From contig NZ_LZIJ01000027.1 of NCBI RefSeq assembly GCF_001667115.1, positions 25,773-89,772 on the forward strand: DNA of 64,000 nucleotides, in the 5' to 3' direction. The notes beneath the pieces were generated by a model, which made no database searches, had not been told where the DNA came from, and was given only the letters and a program-made list of their open reading frames with translations. Shown in pieces: positions 54,912-63,910 of this stretch (the stretch's first letter is position 1; the number at the start of each line of letters is the position of its first letter). Both the position numbers and the translations under genes were made by a program. The stretch is from Mycobacterium sp. 852002-51163_SCH5372311 (GTDB lineage: Bacteria > Actinomycetota > Actinomycetes > Mycobacteriales > Mycobacteriaceae).

Positions 54912-55948
54912 TGCGGCGAGCACCTACCCGACGGCTGGTGGAAGAGCCGGACCGTGCGGACGGGTCCGCCGGCCTGTAGCCCATTGATTTTCAGCGTGAT
55001 GTCGCAGGCGTAGAAGTTCACGAAGTCGCCGTACGAACCGATGCCGCGCCCGATCGAGTTCAGTGCGGTGGGCACCTTTTGGAGGAAGTCGAGCAGTTGC
55101 TGGCGCTGATCGATGAGCGGCTGCTGAATGGTGTCCAGGTAGTTGACCGCCTTGTGCAGCGACGCCCGGTCTTCGGCCAGCAGATCGGCGACCGTCCCGG
55201 CGGCATTGCTGATGTGCGCGGTCCCGGCGGCCAGCGGATCGGCGTGGTTCTTCAGACCGGTGATCAACACCTCGAGGTTGTTCACGGTCTGGTCGAAGTC
55301 CTTGCGGTGCCGAACCGTGGTGTCCAGCACCGTGTTGAGGTTCTTGACCACCTCGCCGATCGCGTGGTCGCGTTCGGCCAGCTGGTTGGTGAGCTGCGCG
55401 GTGTTGTCGAGAATGTCGTTGATGGTCCCGCCTTGACCCTGGAAGACCGTGATGAGCGTCTTGGCGATCTCGTTTACCTTGTCCGGGCTCAGCGCCTTGA
55501 ACACCGGCTTGAATCCACCGATCAGCGCGTCGAGGTCCAGCGCCGGCGAGGTCCGCGAGAGCGGGATGAACCCACCCTTCGGCATGATCTTGTCGTAGCC
55601 CTCTCCGTCACCGCGCTTGAGCTCCAGGTAGCGGTTGCCGATCAGGTCGAGGTATCGGATCTGTGCCGTCGTCGACTGGTACAGCGGGATCGAGCGATCG
55701 ACGTTGAACTTCACCCGCACACGTTTGCCGCCGTCGACCAGTTCGACCGTTTTGACCTTGCCGATCTCCACCCCGGAGGCGCGGACGAACTGGCCTTCCC
55801 GCAGTCCGCTGACGTTGCTGAACTCCGCGGAGTAGGAATTGGTGCTGTCGAAACGGATCTGCCCGAACACGATGAAGATCATCACAGTGAAGAGCAGCAG
55901 CACCACTGCGAAGGCGCTGAGTTTGACGATGGTCCCTTTGATACTCAT
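54908..55948 (-). CDS. mce1B: Mce1B, Mce family protein
   Basis: A 346-residue MCE protein, the same length as in M. tuberculosis. Anchor LSAFAVVLLLFTVMIFIVFG, MCE domain (SYSAEFSNVSGLREGQFVRA, SGVEIGKVKTVEL), then helical region with IVAFGQ-free, NNLEVLITGLKNHADPL. The short C-terminus has Cys residues (FYACDITL, SGRCSPQ). Start ATG 55948 overlaps the mce1A stop (ATGA). Subunit of the Mce1 importer. Confidence 0.96.
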   Translation of the reverse strand: MSIKGTIVKLSAFAVVLLLFTVMIFIVFGQIRFDSTNSYSAEFSNVSGLREGQFVRASGVEIGKVKTVELVDGGKRVRVKFNVDRSIPLYQSTTAQIRYLDLIGNRYLELKRGDGEGYDKIMPKGGFIPLSRTSPALDLDALIGGFKPVFKALSPDKVNEIAKTLITVFQGQGGTINDILDNTAQLTNQLAERDHAIGEVVKNLNTVLDTTVRHRKDFDQTVNNLEVLITGLKNHADPLAAGTAHISNAAGTVADLLAEDRASLHKAVNYLDTIQQPLIDQRQQLLDFLQKVPTALNSIGRGIGSYGDFVNFYACDITLKINGLQAGGPVRTVRLFHQPSGRCSPQ

Positions 55949-57258
55949 GGGTTGATCGTGTTATCCCCTACCTGACGGCCCCACACGTACTCGATCGCGT
56001 AGGGCGAACCGGTGTCCACGTGGTTGTAAGGCGCAATGCTGTTACCGGCGTCCATCACCAGGGTGGGTGCCGGCCACAGGTCGCGGGTGATGTGCTGCCA
56101 GCAACCGGGCGCACCGCCCGGACCGCCGCGAGCGTTCACGCGGGGCAGGTTGTCCGGCCAGATGTAGGGATTCGGTGCGCCACCCACCACTCCGGCCAGC
56201 GCACCCAGCTGAGAGGCGATCGCGACGACCGCCGAAACCGGGTTCAGCAGGAGTCCCAGGCCGGACAGCAGTTGTGAGTGGCTGTTCAGCGAATAGCCGT
56301 TACCACCGAGGAACTGGGCGGCTTTGGGCTCGATGTCGTGGTAGTTGCGCACCGTGCAGAACAGCTCGGGGCTGTAGGTGTCCAGCAGTTGGGCGGTGGG
56401 CACCAGGTCGGCGGCACCTCGCGCCAGGTACGGTCCGCCGCGGCCGATGACGTCGGCGCCGGTGTTGCCGAAGCCGGCTGCCGACAACAGCGCTTGGTCC
56501 AGATCCTTTTGCTGCGCATTGATCGTCCGTGACGTGGTCACCGCGTTGTTGAGGAAGTCGAACAAGTCCGGCGAGGCGTTGGCGTAGACGTCGCCGAGTG
56601 CCGCCAGTCCCTGGATGTCGCGACGAGCCTGCGGCATCTGCGGGTTGATTTCATCGAGGACGGCGCTGCCGTTGACGATGGACTGGCCGAACTTGTCGCC
56701 CAATCCGGTCAGGGCCTGGGCGGCGGCGCTCAGCGTCAGGTTCAGCTTGACCGGGTCGACCCGCTCGGCGATCTCGGTAATGGTCTGGAACAGCGTGTTG
56801 ATCTCGGTCGTCACCGACTTGGCCTCGATCTTGTCCCGCTTGGGGTCGAACTGCCCGCGGGGAGGCTCGTCCTTAGGCGTCGTCAGCGACACGTACTTGC
56901 CGCCGAACACAGTGGTGGCCTTGAGGTCGGCCCGCACATTCTTGGGGATCAGCGGGATGTACTTCGGGTAGACGTCCAGCGTGAATCGGGCGGCCGGCTG
57001 GCCGTTACGCGAGATCTCCTTGATCCCGTCTTGGGCGACCCGCCCGATCTCCACGCCGTTGAAAGTGACCTTCGAGCCCGGGTCCATCACCAAACCCGCC
57101 CGCGGCGACTCCATGGTCACTTTCGTCTTGGGTGTGAAACTTCCCCGGAATTGCCCGAACACCAAGACAAGAGCCACCACCAAAATGACCACGAAGCCGA
57201 GGCCCGCCAACTTGTACGGAGGGTTGCGTGGCTTGTTCAGCTTCCCCGGAGAAGTCAT
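55945..57258 (-). CDS. mce1A: Mce1A, Mce family protein
   Basis: A 437-residue MCE protein, the founding 'mammalian cell entry' subunit. Anchor LAGLGFVVILVVALVLVFGQ, MCE domain (TMESPRAGLVMDPGSKVTFN, GVEIGRVAQDGI), helical region with TLSAAAQALTGLGDKFGQSI and a C-terminal domain rich in Gly and Asn. The Mce1A tip likely contacts the outer membrane side of the tunnel. ATG 57258 follows the yrbE1B stop after 4 nt. Confidence 0.96.
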   Translation of the reverse strand: MTSPGKLNKPRNPPYKLAGLGFVVILVVALVLVFGQFRGSFTPKTKVTMESPRAGLVMDPGSKVTFNGVEIGRVAQDGIKEISRNGQPAARFTLDVYPKYIPLIPKNVRADLKATTVFGGKYVSLTTPKDEPPRGQFDPKRDKIEAKSVTTEINTLFQTITEIAERVDPVKLNLTLSAAAQALTGLGDKFGQSIVNGSAVLDEINPQMPQARRDIQGLAALGDVYANASPDLFDFLNNAVTTSRTINAQQKDLDQALLSAAGFGNTGADVIGRGGPYLARGAADLVPTAQLLDTYSPELFCTVRNYHDIEPKAAQFLGGNGYSLNSHSQLLSGLGLLLNPVSAVVAIASQLGALAGVVGGAPNPYIWPDNLPRVNARGGPGGAPGCWQHITRDLWPAPTLVMDAGNSIAPYNHVDTGSPYAIEYVWGRQVGDNTINP

Positions 57259-57262
57259 GGCG

Positions 57263-58132
57263 CTACACCGTTAGTGCGAAGTTGGGGTCGACGCCGTACA
57301 GCGCCAACGCAGCCGACAGAACAACTACTTGCACCGAGACCAGCGAGAAACGCATCGATCGGCCGACGGCCTCACCCACGCCGACCGGACCGCCGCCGGC
57401 GTTGTACCCGTAGTAGCAGTGCGTCACCATCACGACTGCCGCGATGATGATGGTCTCCAGGAATGACCAGAACACGTCATCCGGGCGCAGGAAGGTCCGG
57501 AAGTAGTGGTCGTAGGTGCCGTTGGACTGTCCGTACAAAACCGTCGTGACGATCCGGGGCGAGAGGAACGACATGACCATCGCCAGCGCGTACAGCGGGA
57601 TGATCACGACCAGGCCGGCCACGATCCGGGTGGACGCCAAAAACGAGACCGACTTGATGCCCATGACCTCCAGGGCATCGATCTCCTCGCTGATCCGCAT
57701 GGCCCCCAACTCGGCGGTAGCGCCCGCACCGACCGTCGCCGCTAACGCGATACCGGTGACCACCGGACCCGCGATGCGCACGTTGATCAGCGCGGCGAAG
57801 AACCCGGTGAACGCCTCAACCCCGATATTGCCCAGCGAGGCGAACCCCTGGATGGCGACCAGCGAGCTTCCCGACAGCGTCACGAAACCGACGATCGCGG
57901 CGGTGCCGCCGACGACGGCCATCGCGCCGGTGCCCATGCCGATCTGGGCGATCAGGCGCAGCGTCTCCTTGCGGTAGTAGTGCAGCGCGTGCGGAATCTG
58001 CCCCAGGCTGACCAGGGAGAACCAGGCCATCTGGCCGATCTCGTCCAGGCCCCGGTTGAAGACGCCACCGTAGTGCTTGACGTTGGCGACTGCCCGCGGG
58101 AAGCGCTGGCGGGCGACCGTTCCTGTCGACAT
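57263..58132 (-). CDS. yrbE1B: YrbE1B, Mce1 permease subunit
   Basis: A 289-residue MlaE-family permease, same length as in M. tuberculosis. Membrane segments include MAVVGGTAAIVGFVTLSGSS and VVTGIALAATVGAGATAELG; the conserved E-loop ATAELGAMRISEEIDALEVM contacts the ATPase MceG. It forms a heterodimer with YrbE1A in the inner membrane. Start ATG 58132, 1 nt after the yrbE1A stop. No MceG gene is in the window, as expected since mceG is unlinked. Confidence 0.97.
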   Translation of the reverse strand: MSTGTVARQRFPRAVANVKHYGGVFNRGLDEIGQMAWFSLVSLGQIPHALHYYRKETLRLIAQIGMGTGAMAVVGGTAAIVGFVTLSGSSLVAIQGFASLGNIGVEAFTGFFAALINVRIAGPVVTGIALAATVGAGATAELGAMRISEEIDALEVMGIKSVSFLASTRIVAGLVVIIPLYALAMVMSFLSPRIVTTVLYGQSNGTYDHYFRTFLRPDDVFWSFLETIIIAAVVMVTHCYYGYNAGGGPVGVGEAVGRSMRFSLVSVQVVVLSAALALYGVDPNFALTV

Positions 58133-58133
58133 G

Positions 58134-58940
58134 TCAGTGCCCCGTTCCGAATCGCACGCCGATCGTGGTGAGGATGACGTTGACCGCGTACAAGGCGACC
58201 ACGCACAGCACCACGGTCTCGTTGACGGCGGTGCCCAGACCCTTGGACCCGCCGCGGACCGTCAGGCCGCGATAGCAGCCCACCAGACCGGCGATCAATC
58301 CGAACGTCGCGGCTTTGACCGTCGCGATGACCACCTCGGGCATGCCGGTGATGGTGGTCAGCGTTGCGAGGTAGGCGCCGCCCGACACGTTCTGCAGGTA
58401 CACGCCGAAGAGGTAGCCGCCCACCAAACCGACCGTGATCACCAGACCGTTGAGCAGCGTGGCGACGACGGTCGCGGCGATCACCCGGGGCACCACCAGC
58501 CGGTGAATGGGGTCGATGCCGAGCACCTCCATGGCGTCGATCTCTTCGCGGATGGTGCGGGCGCCCAGGTCGGCGCATATGGCGGTGGAGCCGGCACCCG
58601 CCACTACGAGCACTGTAGTCAAGGGGCCGAGCTGGGTGACGGCACCGATGGCTGCGCCCGCGCCCGAGAGGTCGGCCGCACCGAACTGGGCGAGCAGAAC
58701 GTTGAGAGTGAAGATCAGCAGCACGGTCAGCGGGATCGAGACCATGATGGTCGGCAGGAAGGCGACCCGCATGATGAACCAGCACTGCAGGATCAGCTCT
58801 CTCCACTGAAATGGCCAGCGGAACAGCGCCTTTCCGGTAAGTACGCACATCCGGAAGAAGCCGCCGATAAGGGTCAGTGGGGTTTCGAGCTGGTCGCGGG
58901 CCCACCCGATCGCACTCGGCCGCGCCGACGTCGACGTCAC
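58134..58940 (-). CDS. yrbE1A: YrbE1A, Mce1 permease subunit
   Basis: A 268-residue MlaE-family permease. IMVSIPLTVLLIFTLNVLLA, the GAGSTAICADLGARTIREEI segment with the EEIDAME coupling helix, and the closing VNVILTTIGVRFGTGH are typical. GTG 58940 (VTSTSARPSA) is chosen because it gives the family length; the frame continues upstream to 59030 without homology. It follows fadD5 in the operon after 287 nt, a gap that may hold an internal promoter. Confidence 0.95.
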   Translation of the reverse strand: MTSTSARPSAIGWARDQLETPLTLIGGFFRMCVLTGKALFRWPFQWRELILQCWFIMRVAFLPTIMVSIPLTVLLIFTLNVLLAQFGAADLSGAGAAIGAVTQLGPLTTVLVVAGAGSTAICADLGARTIREEIDAMEVLGIDPIHRLVVPRVIAATVVATLLNGLVITVGLVGGYLFGVYLQNVSGGAYLATLTTITGMPEVVIATVKAATFGLIAGLVGCYRGLTVRGGSKGLGTAVNETVVLCVVALYAVNVILTTIGVRFGTGH

Positions 58941-59227
58941 AGGTGCCCCCTCACGCCCGCGTACCCCAAGTTCCGCGGCGCCGCGGCGGATCCTGTCGCA
59001 CGCCTCCTCCTTGCCCCAACCCCTCGGCATTGGTGGCGGCCCGCTGCGCCCGGCTGTGCCGCGCTGGCGAGCGCCACTCCATGTGTGACCCTCGGCTCCC
59101 TACCCGCAGGTAGTAACGGAGACCACAGGAATGTACCCGATGGCCGTCCAGGTGTGAACCGGATACGCACAATTAACCCTTCGTCAACAGTGAGCAAACG
59201 TTACAGATTGCTTCGACTTCCCTTTCT
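58941..59227 (-). promoter_or_regulatory. fadD5-yrbE1A intergenic region with possible internal promoter
   Basis: 287 bp without a gene inside the otherwise compact mce1 operon. On the minus strand TTGACG (59187-59182) is followed after 16 nt by TATCCG (59165-59160), a plausible -35 with a weak -10. An internal promoter at this place is, from memory, reported for M. tuberculosis. A GC-rich stretch nearer yrbE1A may fold. Confidence 0.4.
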
Positions 59228-60862
59228 CTACGTTGAATCCCTTGGCGCAGAACGACTTTCGTACTGCTCTGGGGCGCCGTAACGCACCCGCAGTTCAGTT
59301 TTGAGGACCTTCCCGGCCGGGTTGCGAGGCAGCCGGTCTACGATTTCGAGCGCCTTCGGGTGCTTGTACCGCGCGAGCCTTTCGGTGAGGAACTCACCAA
59401 GCTCTTCGAGCCGAAGGCCCTCATCCGTTACCGCCGCGACCGCGATGGGTACCTCACCCCACTTCTCGTGAGCGCGGCCGATGACGGCGACTTCGACGAT
59501 GCGGGGATGGCTCGCGAGAACGTTTTCGACCTCGGCGCAGTAGATGTTCTCGCCGCCGGAGATGATCATGTCCTTCTTGCGATCCACGACCCAGACGTAG
59601 CCGTCCTCGTCCATCCGGACCAGGTCGCCGGAATGGAACCAGCCGCCCGCGAACGCTTCCGCCGTCGCCTCCGGGTTGTTCCAGTAGCCGCTCATCATTG
59701 TCGGTGCGCGGTAGACGATTTCACCTACCTCGCCGACGGGCACGTCGTTCATGTTGTCGTCGACGACCCGGGCGGCAACGGTCGGGATAACCTTCCCGAC
59801 CGATTTCCGCTTACGGATTGCGTCATCGCCGAGCAGCATGCAGGTGACCGGCGACATCTCCGTCTGACCGAATGCGGCCAGAATCTGGGTCCCGGGGAAG
59901 GTCGCCGACATTTCGTGCAGCAACGCATCCGGCGCCGGAGCGGCCCCCCATGACATCACTCGCAGCTTCAAGTCGCGGGGCCTGGCCTTCTGCTCGGCGC
60001 AGACCGCCTGCCACTGTGCGGGCACCAGAAAGATGCCGGTGACCTTTTCCGCCGCGAGCACGTCGAGCAACTGCCCCGGCTCGAACGCGCCGAGCGGATA
60101 GATCACCGTGGGGACCCCCAGCAGCATGCCGGTCAGCATGTTGCCGACACCCGCGATGTGGAACAACGGGACACCGATGAAACCGACGTCGTTGTTCAGG
60201 TCCACGCCGCTGGTGTAGAGCGTGGTCATCGTCTGACCGGCCAGGTTCGTATGTGTCAGCACGGCGCCCTTCGGACGGCCGGTGGTGCCCGAGGTGTACA
60301 TGATCAGCGCCGGCGAATCGTTCGGTATGTCGACCGGTTGGTGCGCCTCGCCCGTCTCGTTGACCAAGTCCTCGTAGCCCGACACCGCATCGTCGCTGGC
60401 GGCACCGGCGACGATTGCGTTCAGAAGCGGCTCGATGTCTCGAACCGCGGTTGCCACCGGGGCCAGCACGGCTTCGGTGATCATCACCCGTGCTTCGCAG
60501 TCCTGTACCAGGAAGGCGATTTCGGCCGGCGTGAGCCGGAAGTTCAGCGGGACCGCGATGGCCCCGAGCATGTTGGCGGCCAGTACCGATTCCATGAACT
60601 CGGTGCGGTTGAGCATCAGGATCATGACCCGGTCGCCGAAGCCGACCCCTCGGCGGCTCAGTGCATCGGCCAGGGCCGTGACCCGCTGCCGCAGCTGCGC
60701 CCAGGTCACCGTGCGGCCCAAAAATCTCAGTGCCGTCGCGTTCGGCTGCATCATTGCGTGCCGCTCGAGCTGGTTGACCCAATTTTGCCGACGGGCCAGG
60801 TAGGGCTGTTCTTGAGCGCGCTTGTCAGCCTCGGTGAGGTGGCTGGCCAGTTGCGCGGTCAC
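59228..60862 (-). CDS. fadD5: Fatty-acid-CoA ligase FadD5
   Basis: A 544-residue ANL-family acyl-CoA synthetase. MYTSGTTGRPKGAVLTH is the phosphate loop, AAFGQTEMSP the A5 motif, and GWFHSGDLVRMDEDGYVWVV followed by DRKKDMIISGGENIY the hinge region. PRNPAGKVLK holds the catalytic Lys. It activates fatty acids, presumably those imported by Mce1 or recycled from mycolates, and is first in the mce1 operon. GTG 60862 is preferred because AAGGGGAG lies 7 nt upstream; the frame is open to 60937. Divergent from mce1R. Confidence 0.94.
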   Translation of the reverse strand: MTAQLASHLTEADKRAQEQPYLARRQNWVNQLERHAMMQPNATALRFLGRTVTWAQLRQRVTALADALSRRGVGFGDRVMILMLNRTEFMESVLAANMLGAIAVPLNFRLTPAEIAFLVQDCEARVMITEAVLAPVATAVRDIEPLLNAIVAGAASDDAVSGYEDLVNETGEAHQPVDIPNDSPALIMYTSGTTGRPKGAVLTHTNLAGQTMTTLYTSGVDLNNDVGFIGVPLFHIAGVGNMLTGMLLGVPTVIYPLGAFEPGQLLDVLAAEKVTGIFLVPAQWQAVCAEQKARPRDLKLRVMSWGAAPAPDALLHEMSATFPGTQILAAFGQTEMSPVTCMLLGDDAIRKRKSVGKVIPTVAARVVDDNMNDVPVGEVGEIVYRAPTMMSGYWNNPEATAEAFAGGWFHSGDLVRMDEDGYVWVVDRKKDMIISGGENIYCAEVENVLASHPRIVEVAVIGRAHEKWGEVPIAVAAVTDEGLRLEELGEFLTERLARYKHPKALEIVDRLPRNPAGKVLKTELRVRYGAPEQYESRSAPRDST

Positions 60863-60918
60863 TCGGTTACTCCCCTTCACTCCAGCACCGCTTGCGACGG
60901 CTTGATATTTGATAAAAC

Positions 60919-60942
60919 TTAGTGTTGTCTGGGTCACACTAA
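60919..60942. promoter_or_regulatory. Candidate Mce1R operator
   Basis: TTAGTGT (60919-60925) and ACACTAA (60936-60942) are perfect inverted arms around 10 nt in the divergent fadD5/mce1R region. The site is suited to a GntR dimer. It lies within 59 nt of the mce1R start and 57 nt of the fadD5 start. Confidence 0.65.
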
Positions 60943-61000
60943 TGGCGCTGGTACCCCCAAGACAAGACCCGATCAGACCCTGAAAGTCCTGGCAGCCGAT

Positions 61001-61693
61001 GTGAACGCCCCGATCTCAGCGCGGCCGCGTAGCCGGCGGCCACTGCGCCGCGCACAGTTGTCCGATGAGGTCGCGGGCCACTTGCGGGCGGCGATCATGT
61101 CCGGAAAGCTGCGCCCGGGGACATACATCCGCCTGGATGAGACCGCCGCCGAACTGGGCGTGAGCATTACCCCGGTCCGCGAGGCGCTGCTGAAGCTCCG
61201 CGGCGAGGGCATGGTGCAGCTGGAGCCGCACCGCGGTCACGTGGTGGTGCCATTGACCCGGCAGGACCTCGACGACATTTTCTGGTTGCAGGCCACCATC
61301 GCCCGGGAGCTGGCCGCGGCGGCTACCGACCACATCACCGACGTCGAGATCAACGAGCTGGACCGGATGAACGATGCCCTGGCCGGCGCGGTCAGCGCCG
61401 GCGACGCCGACACCATCGCGACGATGGAGTTTGCTTTCCACCGCGTCTTCAACCAGGCCAGCGGCCGAATCAAGTTGGCCTGGTTCCTGCTGAACGCCGC
61501 GCGCTACATGCCGGTGCTGGTGTACGCCTCTGATCCGGAATGGGGGGCGGCGGCGGTCGACAACCACCGGCAATTGATCGCGGCATTACGCCGACGCGAC
61601 ACCGGGGCGGTAATCGAGCACACCGTTTGGCAGTTCACCGACGGGGCGCGCCGGTTGAAGGAGACGCTGGAGCGCGAAGGAATCTTCGGTTAA
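61001..61693 (+). CDS. mce1R: Mce1R, GntR/FadR-type repressor of mce1
   Basis: A 230-residue GntR-family regulator of the FadR (FCD) class. Winged HTH residues about 20-75 (GKLRPGTYIRLDETAAELGV, SITPVREALLKLRGEGMVQL), then an all-helical FCD ligand domain with EFAFHRVFNQASG and MPVLVYASD metal/ligand residues. In M. tuberculosis Mce1R represses the mce1 operon and responds to long-chain acyl-CoA. Start GTG 61001. The 138-nt divergent region with fadD5 holds a perfect dyad. Its stop overlaps the convergent SRPBCC gene by 4 nt. Confidence 0.94.
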   Translation: MNAPISARPRSRRPLRRAQLSDEVAGHLRAAIMSGKLRPGTYIRLDETAAELGVSITPVREALLKLRGEGMVQLEPHRGHVVVPLTRQDLDDIFWLQATIARELAAAATDHITDVEINELDRMNDALAGAVSAGDADTIATMEFAFHRVFNQASGRIKLAWFLLNAARYMPVLVYASDPEWGAAAVDNHRQLIAALRRRDTGAVIEHTVWQFTDGARRLKETLEREGIFG

Positions 61694-62127
61694 CTGGCGA
61701 GCTGTTCGGCGCGCTTCTTGAGGTTTTCGGCGAGCGCATCCAGCACGTTGTTTGCCAGCATCTTCGCCATCGGCGCGGGCACCGGCATGCTGGGCTCGAC
61801 GTCCAGGTCCACCGTCAGCAAGGACTTGTTGCCGACCTGCACCACGCTGAACAGTTGCTCCTGCTTGACGAACAGGTCGCCCTGTTGCATCACGGTCTGA
61901 ATCTGGTTGGGCCCGGGGTAGTAGACGGCTTGAATATAGGTGCCCTTCATGCCTTGCACATCAGTGTCCAGCCGCAACTGACTGGGACGCCCGTCGTCGT
62001 AGCGAGCGAGCACCCAAGCGCCTTTGACCGCTTCGTTCCACTGCGGGTATGCCTCGAAGTCGGCCACGATGGCCATGATCGCCGCGGCGTCGGCGTCGAC
62101 CTCGGTGGTCTTGCTCAAAACAGGCAT
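61690..62127 (-). CDS. SRPBCC-family protein (Rv0164/TB18.5-like)
   Basis: A 145-residue START/SRPBCC-like small protein with a hydrophobic-pocket helix-grip fold: AIMAIVADFEAYPQWNEAVK at the N-terminus is the polyketide-cyclase signature, and ALAENLKKRAEQLAS is the C-terminal helix. Likely binds a lipid or other hydrophobic ligand; no enzymatic motif. Rv0164 is a culture-filtrate antigen. TATGCT (62139-62134) ends 6 nt before ATG 62127, consistent with a leaderless mRNA. Convergent with mce1R. Confidence 0.92.
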   Translation of the reverse strand: MPVLSKTTEVDADAAAIMAIVADFEAYPQWNEAVKGAWVLARYDDGRPSQLRLDTDVQGMKGTYIQAVYYPGPNQIQTVMQQGDLFVKQEQLFSVVQVGNKSLLTVDLDVEPSMPVPAPMAKMLANNVLDALAENLKKRAEQLAS

Positions 62128-62133
62128 TGCGGA

Positions 62134-62163
62134 AGCATATCCGGCTGCGCGGCAGCATATCCG
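62134..62163. repeat. Direct repeat upstream of the SRPBCC gene
   Basis: AGCATATCCG occurs at 62134-62143 and 62154-62163, 20 bp apart. The first copy contains the complement of the TATGCT -10 hexamer, so this may be promoter duplication or a two-site regulator target. Confidence 0.4.
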
Positions 62164-62178
62164 CGCTGACTTGTCGGT

Positions 62179-62673
62179 CTACTGCGGTACGCAGGCGGTG
62201 GCCAGCAGCGATCGGATGGCATCGGGAATCGGGACCGGCTTGCGGGTGGACCGATCGACATAGACGTGCACCCAATGGCCGAGCGCGGTGATCGGCTGGG
62301 CCTCATCATGGGCCTGGTCGGCGCGTGCGTCGCGGAACAGCCCGAGCCGGTAGGTGACACTGCTGCGTCCCAGCCGGGTCACCGCGAGTCCCACCGAGAG
62401 GCCCTGCGGGAAGTGCAGCTCGGAAAAGTAGCGGCAGCCGGACTCGGCGACGATGCCCAGCGCAGGCGTAGTGAGCGGGTCGAGGCCGGTACTCGTGTTG
62501 ATCCAGCCGTTGATCGCGGTGTCGAAAAGCTGGTAGTAGACGGCATTGTTGAGGTGACCGAACATGTCGTTGTCGGCCCACCGCGTTCCCACTGGCCATA
62601 GCACCGGGAAGTCTTTGCTGGTCAGCGTGTCCGAAGAGGCTGTGACCGGCGGGACGCCCGGGGGTGTGCTCAT
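62179..62673 (-). CDS. Hot-dog fold acyl-CoA thioesterase (Rv0163-like)
   Basis: A 164-residue single hot-dog domain of the 4-hydroxybenzoyl-CoA thioesterase type: TRWADNDMFGHLNNAVYYQL is the conserved catalytic Asp-containing helix region, followed by AESGCRYFSELHFPQGLSVG. It probably hydrolyses an acyl-CoA in the cytosol as a tetramer. ATG 62673 is only 14 nt from the divergent adhE1 start; a later start cannot be excluded. It is 51 nt upstream of the SRPBCC gene in the same direction. Confidence 0.9.
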   Translation of the reverse strand: MSTPPGVPPVTASSDTLTSKDFPVLWPVGTRWADNDMFGHLNNAVYYQLFDTAINGWINTSTGLDPLTTPALGIVAESGCRYFSELHFPQGLSVGLAVTRLGRSSVTYRLGLFRDARADQAHDEAQPITALGHWVHVYVDRSTRKPVPIPDAIRSLLATACVPQ

Positions 62674-62687
62674 GGTTGTATTCCAGC

Positions 62688-63797
62688 ATGTTTCACATTC
62701 GGGGCGCGGTACTGGAACGCATCGGTTCCCCCCGGCCATATGCCGAGTCCCGGCCGATCAGCGTCGGCGATCTCGCGCTCGACGTTCCGCACTCCGGTGA
62801 GGTGCTGGTCCGTATCGAAGCCGCCGGCGTTTGTCACTCCGATCTTTCGGTGGTCGACGGCAACCGGGTGCGACCGGTCCCGATGCTGCTGGGCCACGAA
62901 GCAGCCGGCATCGTCGAAGCGGTCGGGCCCGGCGTTACCGACCTCGCCATCGGTCAGCGGGTCGTGCTGGTGTTCTTGCCGCGTTGCGGCCGCTGCGCGG
63001 CGTGCGCAACCGAAGGCCTGACGCCATGCGAAGCGGGGAGTGCCGCCAACACCGCAGGGACGCTGCTGGGGGGCGGTATCCGGCTGGCCCAAGCCGGCCA
63101 CCCGGTCTACCACCACTTGGGTGTTTCGGGTTTCGCGTCGCATGCCGTCGTCAACCGGGCGAGCGTAGTTGCGGTTCCGCCCGACGTGCCGCCCGAGGTC
63201 GCGGCACTGCTCGGCTGCGCGGTGCTGACCGGCGGAGGCGCCGTGCTCAACGTCGGCGATCCCCGGCCGGGGCAGGCGGTGGCCGTCGTCGGCCTCGGCG
63301 GAGTCGGGATGGCCGCAGTGCTCACCGCTCTGACCTACGACGACGTTCGCGTGGTCGCTGTCGACCAACTGCCCGAAAAGCTCTCGGCGGCAAGGCGATT
63401 GGGAGTGCATGAGACTTACACTCCGCAGCAGGCCACCGAGGCGGGCGTCAAGGCCGACGTGGTGGTCGAGGCGGTCGGTCACCCCGCCGCGCTGGAGTCC
63501 GCGATCGGGCTCACCGCCGCCGGTGGTCGTACCGTCACCGTGGGTTTGCCGCCGCCAGCTGCTCGAATCAGCGTGTCGCCGTTGGGCTTTGTCGCAGAGG
63601 GCCGATCGCTGATCGGTAGTTACCTCGGCTCGGCGGTGCCCGGCAGAGACATCCCGCGGTTCGTCGCGTTGTGGCAGGCGGGCCGGCTGCCGGTGGAGGC
63701 GCTGGTGTCGTCGACCATTCGGCTCGACGACATCAACGAGGCGATGGATCACTTGGCCAACGGCACGGCGGTGCGCCAGCTGATCACTTTCTCGTGA
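62688..63797 (+). CDS. adhE1: Zinc-dependent alcohol dehydrogenase AdhE1-like
   Basis: A 369-residue medium-chain dehydrogenase. Catalytic zinc site AAGVCHSDLSVVDG and GHEAAGIVEAVGPG; structural zinc CGRCAACATEGLTPC (C-x2-C-x2-C-x7-C); Rossmann motif VAVVGLGGVGMAAV with NAD specificity suggested by AVDQLPEKL. Similar enzymes oxidise long-chain or aromatic alcohols and formaldehyde adducts. ATG 62688 (MFHIRGAVLERIGSP). Divergent from the thioesterase with nearly abutting starts, so promoters must lie inside each other's coding sequence or the starts are mis-assigned. Confidence 0.92.
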   Translation: MFHIRGAVLERIGSPRPYAESRPISVGDLALDVPHSGEVLVRIEAAGVCHSDLSVVDGNRVRPVPMLLGHEAAGIVEAVGPGVTDLAIGQRVVLVFLPRCGRCAACATEGLTPCEAGSAANTAGTLLGGGIRLAQAGHPVYHHLGVSGFASHAVVNRASVVAVPPDVPPEVAALLGCAVLTGGGAVLNVGDPRPGQAVAVVGLGGVGMAAVLTALTYDDVRVVAVDQLPEKLSAARRLGVHETYTPQQATEAGVKADVVVEAVGHPAALESAIGLTAAGGRTVTVGLPPPAARISVSPLGFVAEGRSLIGSYLGSAVPGRDIPRFVALWQAGRLPVEALVSSTIRLDDINEAMDHLANGTAVRQLITFS

Positions 63798-63910
63798 CGA
63801 GCAGACTTGGCGGAACGCGGTAGACAGCCGAGTGTTGAACGAATTTCTTTATGCCCCAACGTGTTTGAGCTTCGATACGGTGGCGGTGGTGACCGGCGCC
63901 GGTGACCACG

